Shown here: positions 48,701 through 59,200 of the stretch, piece after piece | Layout: each line of letters starts with the position of its first letter | Numbering within the stretch: position 1 is the first letter of the stretch | Assembly: GCF_000497045.1 (NCBI RefSeq) | Contig: NW_015961951.1 | Span: 1-64,000 of the forward strand | DNA from: Kalmanozyma brasiliensis GHG001 | Taxonomy: Eukaryota > Basidiomycota > Ustilaginomycetes > Ustilaginales | DNA length: 64,000 nucleotides | Direction of reading: 5' to 3' | The notes under the pieces: model-generated | The model's database searches: none | The model's input: the letters and a program-made list of their open reading frames with translations, nothing else | Told to the model about the DNA's origin: nothing | Position numbers and translations under genes: made by a program

Positions 48701-51531
48701 CAAGCCTCTCCTGTGCAAAAGAAGCGAAGCGAGCCTCGAGATTGTCCCACTAGTACCAAGCTTCCAGACGGGCTCGCATAGATAGCGTCGCAGAAGCGGG
48801 CCAAGCATGAAAGGAGGGGGGCCAAAAAAGGCGTGAAACCCCGACGGAACCAATCGGAAAAAGTCGCAAAGTTGGAAGCCCGACCCAAATCAGCTGCTGC
48901 TGTTCCTTAACCGCTTTTTCGCATGCCGCACCGCTCGACCGAACAGGGCCTGTTCCGACACGCCGGTGCCGCGACGACCAAGCCATCGACTACTGTATCT
49001 CTTGCAGCTCCTCCTTCCAGTCCGGACAGTGGCGTCGAAAAGGATGGTTGCTAGAGATTTCCGGAATGCTTCGATCGTCGCGTGTCGATGGCCCATGGTG
49101 CATGCAACCTCGCTAGCATGCTATCCCGACGGATCGGACGGCGACTCGGCACACGAGGTGCCAGTTGCATAAATTGCGGCTTGTTGGCTGCTTGACGGTA
49201 ACAGTGGCTCCGTTCAGCCTATGCAATGCAACCGAGTGGGTCGACTCTATTCAACTCTCGCCAGAAGCAGGCATGTCGATCGGAGTTCAGTGACTGCATC
49301 TCAATTTGGTGGCCACTTAGAGTCGTACGTACCTTCTAAGCGAAGGACTAATCCTTTCTGGGGTGAGACTGACGCCACGCGAGCTATCGTGGGTAGTCAA
49401 GTTCCAGATCATCGTGTCCCAACTCGTGTCGTCGACGTGGCAATCAGCACGTTGATCAACCATCGTCAACACGGGGAGAGGACGGCAGCACGCAGCGCCG
49501 GCATGCCGCGGCACTTCGTGTCAAAAAACCTCCCTTTTCTGGCCGAGAAATCCGATCGCTTTGAGCGGCTGCCCTACCGCAATGCTGCAATCTATCTGGG
49601 TCGGGTGTCACGCCCTCCGTTGCGGGATCAGGACGGGACCAAAGCGACGGCGCCCAGAGAGCCAGCCTCCCAGATGCACCAGTCGCCCAAGCCCATCAGC
49701 AGCCTGCTACGATAAACCGCAGTATCTCGCTGTAAGCGAGTCGCTGCTTTCACCGTCTGCAGGGATGTTCGGAGCCGCTGCGTTCCGCAGCCTTGCATAC
49801 GCTGAAATTGCCACGCTCCTCGCTTGCCACGTCGATCTTCCTTGGTGGGGCGTAGCGAGGTGGGCGTCTCGGCATACGTGGAGGCGTGCGGCATGGCTAC
49901 CGATCGGAGCCAACTTGTGACATTGTCCCTCGCTGTGCACGGCATGACAATAGGCGATGCTTTCCTATTGAGAATCGCGGTACCATCGTAAACAATGATG
50001 CGACGATGAGACAGTCGTTCAATGTGATGGTCGGGCAGACTGCCACCCTCTCTCTCTCTCCTCCCCACATCGGCGTGCATCTGCGGCAGCAAACAGCTGC
50101 TGGCGCTTTGTTGATGGTCGAAGGCAAAAGGGCGGAGGAAGTGGTCATGTGCAGCAACGGTGCGGCTTGGCGTACTGTAGCAGCACATGCATGCACAAGA
50201 TGCCACGCTGCAGTTCCGCAGCCCTAAGCGAGTCAAGCTAGTGTTGCCACGGCCCGAGCTCGGTCTAGTGCGGCACGCCCTGCTGCCGCCAAAAGTAGGC
50301 TCGTGAACGTGGATTCGATCGAAGGATGCGTCCCGTGTCGAGGTCAGACGAGCTTGGCCTGCCGTGTGTCACCAGCAATGACTTGCCCATCCGTGATACC
50401 AACGTGCTAAGCATCTTGGCATCAGCTGCGATGAAGCCAAGGTTCCGAGAAACAAACGGAGTTCGAAAGAAGAGCGATCCAAAATGCAGCCTCGGCAAGA
50501 GGCCTGACGCGACCCAGAAAGCGTGGCACGCATGAAACCTTCGGCTGCGATCGTCGTGACAGAACCGGCCGGTCAACCTGATTCAGAGTTTATCGACACG
50601 CCTCAGGGGATCGGCAGCGAGGCGTGGATCTGACAGCCTATGCAGTGAGAGGGCTCGTGATACAGCACGCGCTGGTCTCGAACATGCCCCGTCCTTCGAT
50701 CGTTCGTTATCAGGTCGCGAAAAGGCTCCGAGGATGGAGGATCGGAGCATGAAAAATCGGCAGCCCATCTCTGTCTTTTCTCTGGAGCCGAGCGCTTTGC
50801 CCATTGTCGGCGTTTTCAAGCTGCCGGTGCCGAAACAATGCGGATTGGAGGCTAAATCTCGCGGTCGGAGAGCAGCCTGGTCGACCACTTTGTGGGTCGC
50901 GGCATTGGAACAGCATGCAGAGTGGTTCATGCTGCAGCATTCCACTTGAGCCCCATGCACTTCACTAATGGAGTTGGAGGCAGAAATGAGCGAGACTCAA
51001 GATCCGAGCTGCCAGTCCCCTGCCTCGTGTTGCGATCAGCTTGTTCCGTTGCCGCGTCTCGAGGCAGAGCACAATGGTGCGCATTGTTCGAGTTGACCGG
51101 ATCGGCTGCGAGCGCACGACAATAGGACAATGAGAGATCCAGGACGTGCATGCGTTCAGCGACGGAAGCGCAGGTGGAACGATTCGAATCGCGTCGATTT
51201 CCAATCGAACCAGATTCTCGGAACACCACCATCCGATTTGCTGTTTAATGTGGTTGATTGGACGGAGAGCCGAAAGTGTGTCGCACACACACACTCCGCT
51301 CGCATCGCAGCAGATTGCCGACGGATTTGGTATCGGAATCGTTGGCCACGCGAACACGACCGCATTGTCCCCATGCTCCCCGCTAGCGTCGTGTTGCATC
51401 AATGCGGCCGTGCCGACCCACGGAAAGTATGCTCTTTACTCTCTCGGCCGTGTAACCAGCGAGTCGGGTGTGCGTCAAGGTGAGCGTCGTCATTGTTCGA
51501 AGCAGCTTCCGTGATTGACAGAGAAGGACGC
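45744..51531. other. Gene-free 5.8 kb upstream of the Ert1-type gene
   Basis: The longest stretch without a supported gene. Many overlapping frames of 60-190 codons exist on both strands, but none has a recognisable domain or consistent amino-acid makeup. Landmarks: a 34-base purine tract (46668-46701), an AT-rich island near 47355-47395 (TTAAATATATTTTTATAAAAC), and a 12-bp palindrome GAATTTAAATTC (47621). No tRNA or small structured RNA was recognised. Part is probably a long promoter/5' leader of the Ert1-type gene; a noncoding RNA or a gene with many small exons cannot be excluded. Confidence 0.5.
46668..46701 (+). repeat. 34-base pure purine tract
   Basis: Only A and G from 46668 to 46701, about 925-960 bp upstream of the Ert1-type start, giving a pyrimidine tract on its coding strand. 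It fits a promoter pyrimidine element. Confidence 0.5.
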
Positions 51532-53188
51532 TCATCGAGGCATTCGCCTGGCTCGGACGATACAGTAGTGCTTGAGAAGCATGTCGATCTCTTCCACTTC
51601 GTCGAGTCCTTCGAGTCTCGAGAGCCTGTCATGAGCAAAGCAAGGTTACCTCGGGTCAACATCCAGGCCATGGCGGAAACCACAAGAACGAGCGACACAT
51701 ACCTGGACTTTTGACCAGCATCCAGGGACGACCAGATCGAGAATAGGCTTCTGCCAGATGTCTCGACCGGTGCCGCTTGGCCACTGGATGCCGAAGACCA
51801 TGCTTGCGCGAACCGTTGGCTCTGCGCGTTGATTGTTGGGTATGCTTTTGCTCCCGGCAGTGAGAGTTTTCGCATCTGGTGACACGGATGGCGACGGTAC
51901 GGAACAAGGTCGGGTGAGTAACGACGCCGGACGCCGATGAGCCTGTCAAAGGCACCGATGAGTGGCAGCAAGACTTACCTCGAGATTTTGCAGCATGACT
52001 CTGCCAAACCGCGATGGCGGTATGGAGGGTGATACGGCTGACGGAGCTGCTCTTGTGTTGTCATCGCCAGCAAGCGCAATGTCGTAGCTGACCGCACTAA
52101 TATCAGCGTACCGCTGGCCCAGCAGCTGAATCAGCAGGTCTGCTTCCTCCGGGGCAATGTAAGCAAGCACACATTCAAAGAGGATTAGCGTCGGGAGTTC
52201 CGACTGCAGCCCAGTGCTATCTGGGCCAAGCAGGTGCTCAACGTCGATGCGATCCGCTGCGACAGTGTCTGGGTGGAGAGAGCGAAGATCTGCAGCGAGC
52301 AACGAGTATTTGGAAGAGCGAAGCACGTCGAACCGTTTCGAGCCCTGATGTGGTTCTCTTTGTTGGCCTTGCTCGGACAGATTCGTAAGCGAGCCGCCAT
52401 GGACGCTAGAATCTGGGTCCAGAGACGATCGCAATATGGAGCTCTTCGAGATGCGAGTGAGCTTGTGATTCGTGTTCTCCGCAAAGTCAATCTCGGCGTA
52501 GTGATGCAGGTGCTTCGAGAGGTCTGGATTTGACTGCGCAGTGGGGCGGAGACGACACAAGTCCAAGGTGTCAGTGTTCCTGGCGCTTCACTCGGCTTGA
52601 GCCGCAACAGTGTCTTGCCACACTCACCATGATTCTCCAGTAGCGGCTATCGCTTCCAGCCCCTATCGAGATGATCTGCTTTTGCCCTTCTCCTTGCGTC
52701 AGGAAGCTTTCCACTTCGGCATCAATAGCAGTGCACCGCAGATAGGTGCCAATGTTGATGAGCGGAGACCTCCTCGCAGGGGCTTCTGGCTGATGTGATC
52801 TCGGGCAGCCGTGTTGACCTGCTGCTTCTCCGCCATTCGATGCTGACGAGGTGGCAAACTCTTGCGTGAAGGGTTCCGCAGGCAAGTAGCCAAGTTTGAG
52901 CGCCGAAAGACGCGAGAGAAGCGCATCCGAGTCGGTGTTACGGACGGCCTCGTCTGCTCTTCGTGAGTCGCCGGCGCTGCTAGCTGGATCGTCCGACTGG
53001 CAACGCCTGGCGCCCATGCGACTTCGAGGCAGGCCCAGCGAGAGACCGAGAGAGCGAGGAGCAACGGCCGAGCCAGCGCTTGCACCTGCTACCTCGTTCG
53101 ACCCCGGTAGCCGTGTCGGTCGTGCTGATGGACCGGTCAGATCATCTTCGTTGGCGAAAGGGTCTCGCAGCGGATTGCTGCGCTGCAT
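51532..53188 (-). CDS. PPM1: Leucine carboxyl methyltransferase Ppm1/LCMT1, four exons
   Basis: Exons are 52628-53188, 51979-52533, 51703-51875 and 51532-51625, joined to 460 residues. The start is the first ATG of the frame (53188). Introns of 94, 103 and 77 bp have donors GTGAGT, GTAAGT, GTATGT and acceptors GCGCAG, CACCAG, GACAG. Joined, the protein shows the LCMT order: RSPLINIGTYLR, the SAM-binding IGAGSDSRYWR, YAEIDFAE, PTLILFECVLAYI, a loop with FGRVMLQNLE, then PGAKAYPTINAQSQRF and the closing LDEVEEIDMLLKHY. The enzyme methylates the C-terminal Leu of the PP2A catalytic subunit, controlling which regulatory subunits bind. The first 100 residues are disordered and not conserved in the family. 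Confidence 0.9.
51626..51702 (-). other. PPM1 intron 3
   Basis: A 77-bp intron, GTATGT to GACAG. Splicing restores the terminal LDEVEE-HY block, which no unspliced frame contains. Confidence 0.85.
51876..51978 (-). other. PPM1 intron 2
   Basis: A 103-bp intron, GTAAGT to CACCAG, phase 0. A closer AG would leave only 36 bp, so the distal acceptor is preferred; a TTACTCAC branch-like motif lies in between. Confidence 0.8.
52534..52627 (-). other. PPM1 intron 1
   Basis: A 94-bp intron, GTGAGT to GCGCAG, phase 0, directly after the SAM-binding motif (RYWRIM). Confidence 0.85.
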
Positions 53189-53707
53189 CTTGGCCGGCTG
53201 ATGTGGAAGAAGCAAGAGAAGATCAACAACGTCCGTGCTCCAAAAGGTGGAGAAAAAATCCGCAGCCCGATTTCAGGGTCCAACATAGCAGCAATCGGCG
53301 CTCGCAAAAGTGACAACTGTTAGACTCTCTTCAGATCGCGGAGATTAGGCGGCGAGCCATCTCCCGGCGTCTCGAGCCCTCAGCGAGGCTTGTACGACGT
53401 CACGGTGATGGCGCAATTCGAGCTTTAGCGCCTGCATAGCCGGTTCCCTCACAAGACACTGACTGCGCTTAAGTGCGAGCACACTCGCGAGTTTGCATGC
53501 CGATGCCGTGATGTCCTTCCCGCGGATGTGTGCAGCGTATTGCCGCTCTCGAGCTGTCTGTCGGCCGTCGAGTGAGACTCTTGCGCGCACCATAACTAAG
53601 CTCCACCTCAGGCTCAACAAAGGTATATAACCCTGCAGCCAAGCGAGCTACCCTTCCCGCTGACACGTCCATCCTCAGCACCAACAGCTACTATCGAGTC
53701 CTCCGCA
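53189..53707. other. Divergent intergenic 0.5 kb: PPM1 and CmcJ-like gene
   Basis: Carries the TATA box of the CmcJ-like gene at 53624 and otherwise no recognised features. Confidence 0.5.
53624..53630 (+). promoter_or_regulatory. TATA box (TATATAA) of the CmcJ-like gene
   Basis: TATATAA lies 84 bp upstream of the ATG at 53708, a normal distance for a fungal TATA gene with a leader of about 40-50 bases. TATA genes in fungi are often strongly regulated. Confidence 0.55.
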
Positions 53708-54667
53708 ATGACATCTACATCCACAGCAACGCAGGTCAAGACCTCGGACCCGGTGACCCTTCAGGTTCCCGGAGCGCGCAAGGTGCCGGCCAAGATCAAC
53801 TACATGTCGCGCACCGTCGAGAAGCCGTTCACAGCCCTGTACCAGCCTGCCGACGGCAAGCTCAACAACCACGTCTTCGACACGCCAACCATCGAGATCA
53901 CTGATCTGCGTGGCACCAGCCCTGCCGATCGCGAGCGTGCCGGTTTCAATGTCAGCAATGCTGGCTTCGAGATCGTCGAGGGTTTCGGCTTGCCAGACAC
54001 CGCCAAGGCCTGGGGGAACCGAGAGTGGGAAGATGATGAGTGGCTCAAGTCGGTGTACTACGAGGACGTGGACCGCCTGTTCAAGGACAAGCTCGGCGTC
54101 ACGTCAACCTTCATCTTCGACCACACGGTTCGCAAACGACGCCCGAGAGAGGAGGAGGATCTACCGGAAACACCTGAAACCCGCAAGCCCGTCGGCATGG
54201 CACACTCGGATCAATCTCGGCTTGCGGGCGAAAACCGGATCGAGAAGCACCTTGGCAAGGAGACGCTCGAGAAGGTCAAGAAAGGCGAGCTTCATGCTCA
54301 GCTGATCAACCTGTGGAGGGTGCTTCGGGGGAACGCTTGGGACATGCCTCTGGCCTTTGCCGACAGCCGCACCGTCTCTAGAGGCGAGAATGGCAAGCCC
54401 AAGGACTGGATCGAGACCGAGTTGCGCTATCCGACGTGGACAGGGCAGACCCTGTCGATCTACAGCAACCCGGATCATCGATGGTACTACAAGAGTGGAC
54501 TCGATGCTAGCGAAGCCATCCTGCTCAAGTGCTACGACTCGGTGGACGAGACCAGGACGCCTCATACGGCTTTCGAAGATCCCACGACGCCCAAGGATGC
54601 CGAACCTCGCTGGTCTGTCGAGGTACGCGTGCTCGCCATCACCGATCCTGCTCTGAAGAAGCAGTAG
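53708..54667 (+). CDS. CmcJ/AsaB-family hydroxylase/methyltransferase-like protein
   Basis: A 319-residue single-exon protein. It has the order typical of fungal CmcJ/AsaB-like proteins (related to the P8 chain of cephamycin 7-alpha-methoxylase and to GA4 desaturase-like entries): YEDVDRLFKDKLG near 115-130, a VRKR segment, NLWRVLRG followed by MPLAFADSRTV, then the HRWYYKSGLDASEAILLKCYDS block and a terminal RTPHTAFEDP and VEVRVLAI. Members are often in secondary-metabolite loci or induced by stress, and some act as 2-oxoglutarate/Fe-type oxygenases; the exact reaction here is unknown. There is no signal peptide. The strong TATA box suggests inducible expression. No biosynthetic gene cluster is visible around it. 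Confidence 0.8.
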   Translation: MTSTSTATQVKTSDPVTLQVPGARKVPAKINYMSRTVEKPFTALYQPADGKLNNHVFDTPTIEITDLRGTSPADRERAGFNVSNAGFEIVEGFGLPDTAKAWGNREWEDDEWLKSVYYEDVDRLFKDKLGVTSTFIFDHTVRKRRPREEEDLPETPETRKPVGMAHSDQSRLAGENRIEKHLGKETLEKVKKGELHAQLINLWRVLRGNAWDMPLAFADSRTVSRGENGKPKDWIETELRYPTWTGQTLSIYSNPDHRWYYKSGLDASEAILLKCYDSVDETRTPHTAFEDPTTPKDAEPRWSVEVRVLAITDPALKKQ

Positions 54668-55062
54668 CGCGTCATCTCTCACCTCGCTCTCGCCAGGCTG
54701 CAGCTTTCTGGCTTCCCGTTCGTAGTTGTCCGTTTCTCACTTTGTACTGTTCTTGCATCGCAAACGTCCATTCTCTTCTGGCCCCGTCTGAATGCTGCAC
54801 TGGTAGCATCTTGAGTTGTTTGGGTCGCACCAGATCACCAAACGGCATCCACGTGGCCGCGTCGTGAGCACGCCCAAAAATAAATTCACTGCCAAACCTC
54901 CACTTTTGGATGCGGGTTCGCTTGAGCCACGTCGCTTTCGGTCCTGCCGCATTGCGCAGCATCTTTCACCCTTCCCCTCGCTCGTACCACCACCATCGCT
55001 CTCGCTCGACCTCTGTGGCTCACGAGACTTGACATCGCTGGACAATAGACATCTGCGTCACG
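54668..55062. other. Intergenic 0.4 kb upstream of the FIT/SCS3 gene
   Basis: Contains a CACGTG E-box at 54850-54855, about 210 bp before the FIT/SCS3 ATG. Such sites bind bHLH factors, which control lipid genes in yeasts. The rest appears to be untranslated sequence. Confidence 0.4.
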
Positions 55063-56091
55063 ATGAGCGCCTCTACCGCAACACTGCCGCGGCGGCAATC
55101 CAAGCTGCCCCTCGGTCTTCAACCGCATCATCTCACGTTCGCGCTCTACTTCACCTCGATCGTCGTCATCGGCACCACCTACAGCGTTCTCTACGGTACC
55201 CACTTGCAGAACGTACGCATCTCCTCCGGTGCCACTGGCGACTTTCCATCCACGCTGCCTGGTGCAGCGGTAGCCCCCGCTCCCGTGCAAAACACTGTCG
55301 AGGGGAGCCTCAATCTCGGTCCCATCCCGCCCACCATCCTGCTCCCACCGCACCATGCGCTCAACTACTGGGCGAACCGGAAGAACATTGTCAACCAGCT
55401 CTTTGTCAAGAAGGCGTGGTTGTGGACGACCTTGGCTTGGGGGATGCAGCTGTTCTTCCTGCGTCTCGCACCGCCTCGTGTAGACAAGAAGAAGGACGAA
55501 GACGCGGTGGCTACGGAGCAAGCGACGATTACGAGTCCCGTTTCGATCTCCGTCCTGCGCTACCTGGTCGCTACTTCGGCATGGTTATTGTTTGCCAACT
55601 GGTTCTTTGGTCCTCCATTGTCGGAACGGATTCTGACGGCCACCGGCGCGGTGTGTGTTCCCACCGGAACGGGTGGGGGAAAGGTGGAGGAGATGTATTG
55701 CCGAACACGCACACCGTTGGCCAGCGACCACCCCGCACTGCATTCCTCCGGGCTCACAGCCAAGAATGTAAGGGCGATGTGGAAGGGCGGACACGACATC
55801 TCGGGTCACACGTTCATCATGGTGCTCTCGTCGCTGTTGTTGTTGGAGGATGTGGCGCCGTATTTGGCCGCGCTGTTGGGGAGGTCGCTGTTTGGGAAAT
55901 CGACCGCTCAGGCAAGCAGGACGAGGTGGACAGGAACGGCGTACGCTGCAGTAGGCGTGACATTGGGGTTGGTGGGCCTGTGGAGCTGGATGCTCCTCAA
56001 TACAGCGATCTACTTCCACACGCCGCAGGAGAAGGTGAGCGGGTTGGTGGTCGGCTTGGCCGCTTGGCTGGTGCTGCCCAAAGGAAACTAG
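55063..56091 (+). CDS. SCS3: FIT family ER lipid phosphatase (Scs3/FIT2)
   Basis: A 342-residue membrane protein with about six helices. The FIT catalytic histidines are visible: H244 in GGHDISGHTF and H319 in FHTPQEKVSG. The N-terminal helix (about 25-45) is followed by a family-typical loop with NYWANRKNIVNQLFVK. FIT proteins are ER acyl-CoA diphosphatases needed for normal lipid-droplet budding and ER phospholipid balance; yeast has Scs3 and Yft2. A Gly/Pro-rich loop between helices is longer than in yeast. It is convergent with TFC3, 184 bp between stops. Confidence 0.92.
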   Translation: MSASTATLPRRQSKLPLGLQPHHLTFALYFTSIVVIGTTYSVLYGTHLQNVRISSGATGDFPSTLPGAAVAPAPVQNTVEGSLNLGPIPPTILLPPHHALNYWANRKNIVNQLFVKKAWLWTTLAWGMQLFFLRLAPPRVDKKKDEDAVATEQATITSPVSISVLRYLVATSAWLLFANWFFGPPLSERILTATGAVCVPTGTGGGKVEEMYCRTRTPLASDHPALHSSGLTAKNVRAMWKGGHDISGHTFIMVLSSLLLLEDVAPYLAALLGRSLFGKSTAQASRTRWTGTAYAAVGVTLGLVGLWSWMLLNTAIYFHTPQEKVSGLVVGLAAWLVLPKGN

Positions 56092-56275
56092 ATAGATGCA
56101 CACGTACAATCAATGATGGGAATCAACACACACACGTAGGAAGCAAATGCCTTGCAAATTCGTTGATAGAGTCGATCTTGACACTCAGTGGGCTTACAGT
56201 CAGACGTGTGTCACAGCGAGACCGCGCAGTAGGCATGAACCCGAATTGCAGAACAAGAGACATCTGCAACGACAC

Positions 56276-59200
56276 TCAACGAAAACCAGCCCAAACGACC
56301 CGCTTCCCAGGATGCACCGTCCACAATTCCACCTCTCCCTCCGCATACACCTCCACCACCTCTGCCTCCACGAGAGCAGTCACCGCAGCCCAAACATCGG
56401 CAAAGCTCGTCCCCACGACCTCCCTCTTCTCGCCATCCTCCGTGACAGCTGTCGAAGTAAATCTGGACGTGAGCGAGGCGAGACGGGTCGCTGGACGTTG
56501 GAAGACGAGGGCTACGATCGTGTCGAGTAGCGCGCGCCATTGCGTGCGGGAGTGGCTGCTGAGTGTCGTCCATATGTGCGGCAGGGAGAGACGAGGCGTG
56601 AATTCGGAGCGGACGGGGATGGTGAGCGTGTACGCTCCGACAAAGATCGATGCGATGAGCACAGGCGTGGATGTGAGTGGCGAGAAGAATGCGAGGGGTA
56701 GAGGACCGCGTGTGAGCGTGACGATGTCCGTGCGGGATAGTCGGTGAGATGGGCGGTCCACTGCCAGACCCTGTGCGCCAGATTGAATCAGTTGAAGACC
56801 AAAGTCTTGCACTCGCTCGGCGGCTTGCGCATCGGTGGCCGAAAGATCTCGGACACAGTCTTGGAACCGCAGCCGCCAGATTCCCACCATGGTCTCAACG
56901 ACAGGTCGGAGTGGTCTGGGCCCTCCATCGCCGTCGTTTGCTGCCGCTTTCAGCCAATCGAGTGCCTCGTCCGAAGGCACAGCTGGCAACGGAACGACGG
57001 CCGTTTCGAGCGCCTCCATCATCCCACTGGCATCCTTGATCGTGATGAGCGCTTCCAGATCGTCGTCGTTCAGCACTCGAGCGTTGAAAGCGGCACTCTG
57101 CCTCAGCGTGTCAAAAGCCCGCACATCCACCTCGCCCGCCATCAGCTCGGACGCCAACAGGGGGACCATCGCTGCCGCTTCGCCATCTGCCTCGACAGGC
57201 TCTACCACCACGCCGTCCTTCGCCTCGGTCACTTGCTGGAACGCCGATTTTCGATGCGTCAGAGTCGCCTGCAGATCCATCGCGGCCATGCGGTTGTCAG
57301 CATTGGCGTCCGGCAGGAGCTTCTGCAGCTCTTCAGTGAGAACGAAGTTGGTCCCAGGTCTGCGACGCACGATCGGATCGACGGCCGTGCACCGAATGAG
57401 CTTGATGTCGAGCAGGCGCTGCATTGCCTCCTCGATCTGCGTGTCGCCCATGCTCTTGCAAAACTCGGCCTTGATCTTCTCATCCACTGGTGACGGGGCA
57501 ACCTGCGTCGTTGCATCATCTTGAGGGGCCATCTCTGCGTCAGCACTGACAATGACGACGCGCACGGCCCATTCGGCCATTTGCTTCTCGATGTCGCGCT
57601 CCTTCCACCTCTCGGCAATGGACTGCTCCTCGCCGAAAGACATGTGAAGCAGCGTCTCGAATCGCTTGGTCATGGCGCCGGAAAAGTCGGTGGGGAAGAA
57701 GGCTTCGAAACGCTGCTCGACGGGTTCTTCCTCGAACTCCTCCTTCCAGCTCGTGGTGAAATCAGCGCTGGCACCCAACGTGAGAGGCAAATGGTACCGA
57801 GCGACCGGCTTGGTCAGCGAGCTCTGCACTTCGTCCTTGTCGATCTTGTCTCGAAGCAACTCAATTTGCGCGACAAGGTCGAACTCGGTCGGAGACGGGA
57901 ACTCGGGATCGTCCAAGGTGCCCGCCTCCTGCGCTTCAAGGTAGACTGGTACCCAGCGGCTTTCGAGCGCGGTGAGGTATGCCTCTTCACCGTGAAGCGA
58001 GCGCATGCGGTAGTACTGACTACGCCACTGTGCCATGATCACGGCACGAGTCTTGGTGAGGTCTTCGCGATCCATCACCTGGAACAGCGCAGACCAATCC
58101 GACCGACCTCGCACCTGATCGCGCATGCGAAGGATGACGGCAGCATCACGCAACAGCTCCTTCTTCGCTGGCGTCCAGAAAGAGGTCTGGTCGAAGTGTC
58201 GGCGGCCCCGGCGGTCCCTCTTCCCGTTCGCTCTTGCTACGCGGTCGTGGGCGTCTTCTCCGTCTTGCCGCTGTGGGTCAGATTCGTCCCCAGACTCTTG
58301 GTCCTGCCCTGTCGAGGTGACCCGTTCTCGACGTCGTTTTCGGCCAGCTGATGAAGCGCGAACGCTAGGCATCACTCTAACGCCGGAAGCGGATCGGATA
58401 GCTCTGGCGATCGCCATCTGTACAGCATTGGCGTCAAACTTGATGTCGCCTGTGACAAATTTGCGGCGGATCACCTCGAGTGCCGTCTCGATCTTGGCGC
58501 GAAGTTCGTGAGCCGCTGGAGTTGCTTGGACTGCGTCATCGAGCATGGCTTGGAAGTGCTGATTGCGACGTTCACGGAGCTCACGCGCTTTGTTGTACGT
58601 GGTCAGTCGACCCTCTCTCTCGCGCTCCGCCTGCGTCTTGACGCGAGGTTGGGCTGGCCTTGCCTCTTCGGCTTGGACAGCCATAGGCCTGTAGACGCTG
58701 GTCGGCAGGGAGATGGTGCTGAGCTTGAGTGGCCATGAGAAGTGCGGGCTCTTGTGTCGCACGACTGGAGCGTCAGGATCGACTGGCTCGGTGGCAAGCC
58801 TGAGCCGGTACTGAAGAGCAGCGCGGACGATCTGTGTCGGCGCCAGCGTGATGTAGGCAAGCCTTTCAAGGTCATCCTGGGTCGCCGAGGGGATGTCTTG
58901 CACATCGACGCGAAGGAGATACTTCTGCTGTGATGGCCTGAGTTGGTGGTAAGGACGCCACGCTTTCCCATAGAAGAGCACGTTCGAGAGTTCCTCCGGT
59001 ACCGTCTTGTGGGCCTCTGCTTCAACCGGTGACGCCAAACGCGCTGCATCCTCGAGTGTCAGCACTCCATGATCTTGGCGGCCCTCTGTTCCGAACTTTT
59101 TCTGCACGTTGAGGCAACGTGCTTGCGTCTTGGCCCAGAATCGATTGATCAGCGTTGCATCCAAGCCAGCTTCGACGAAGCCGATCAGCGACTTGTTCTC

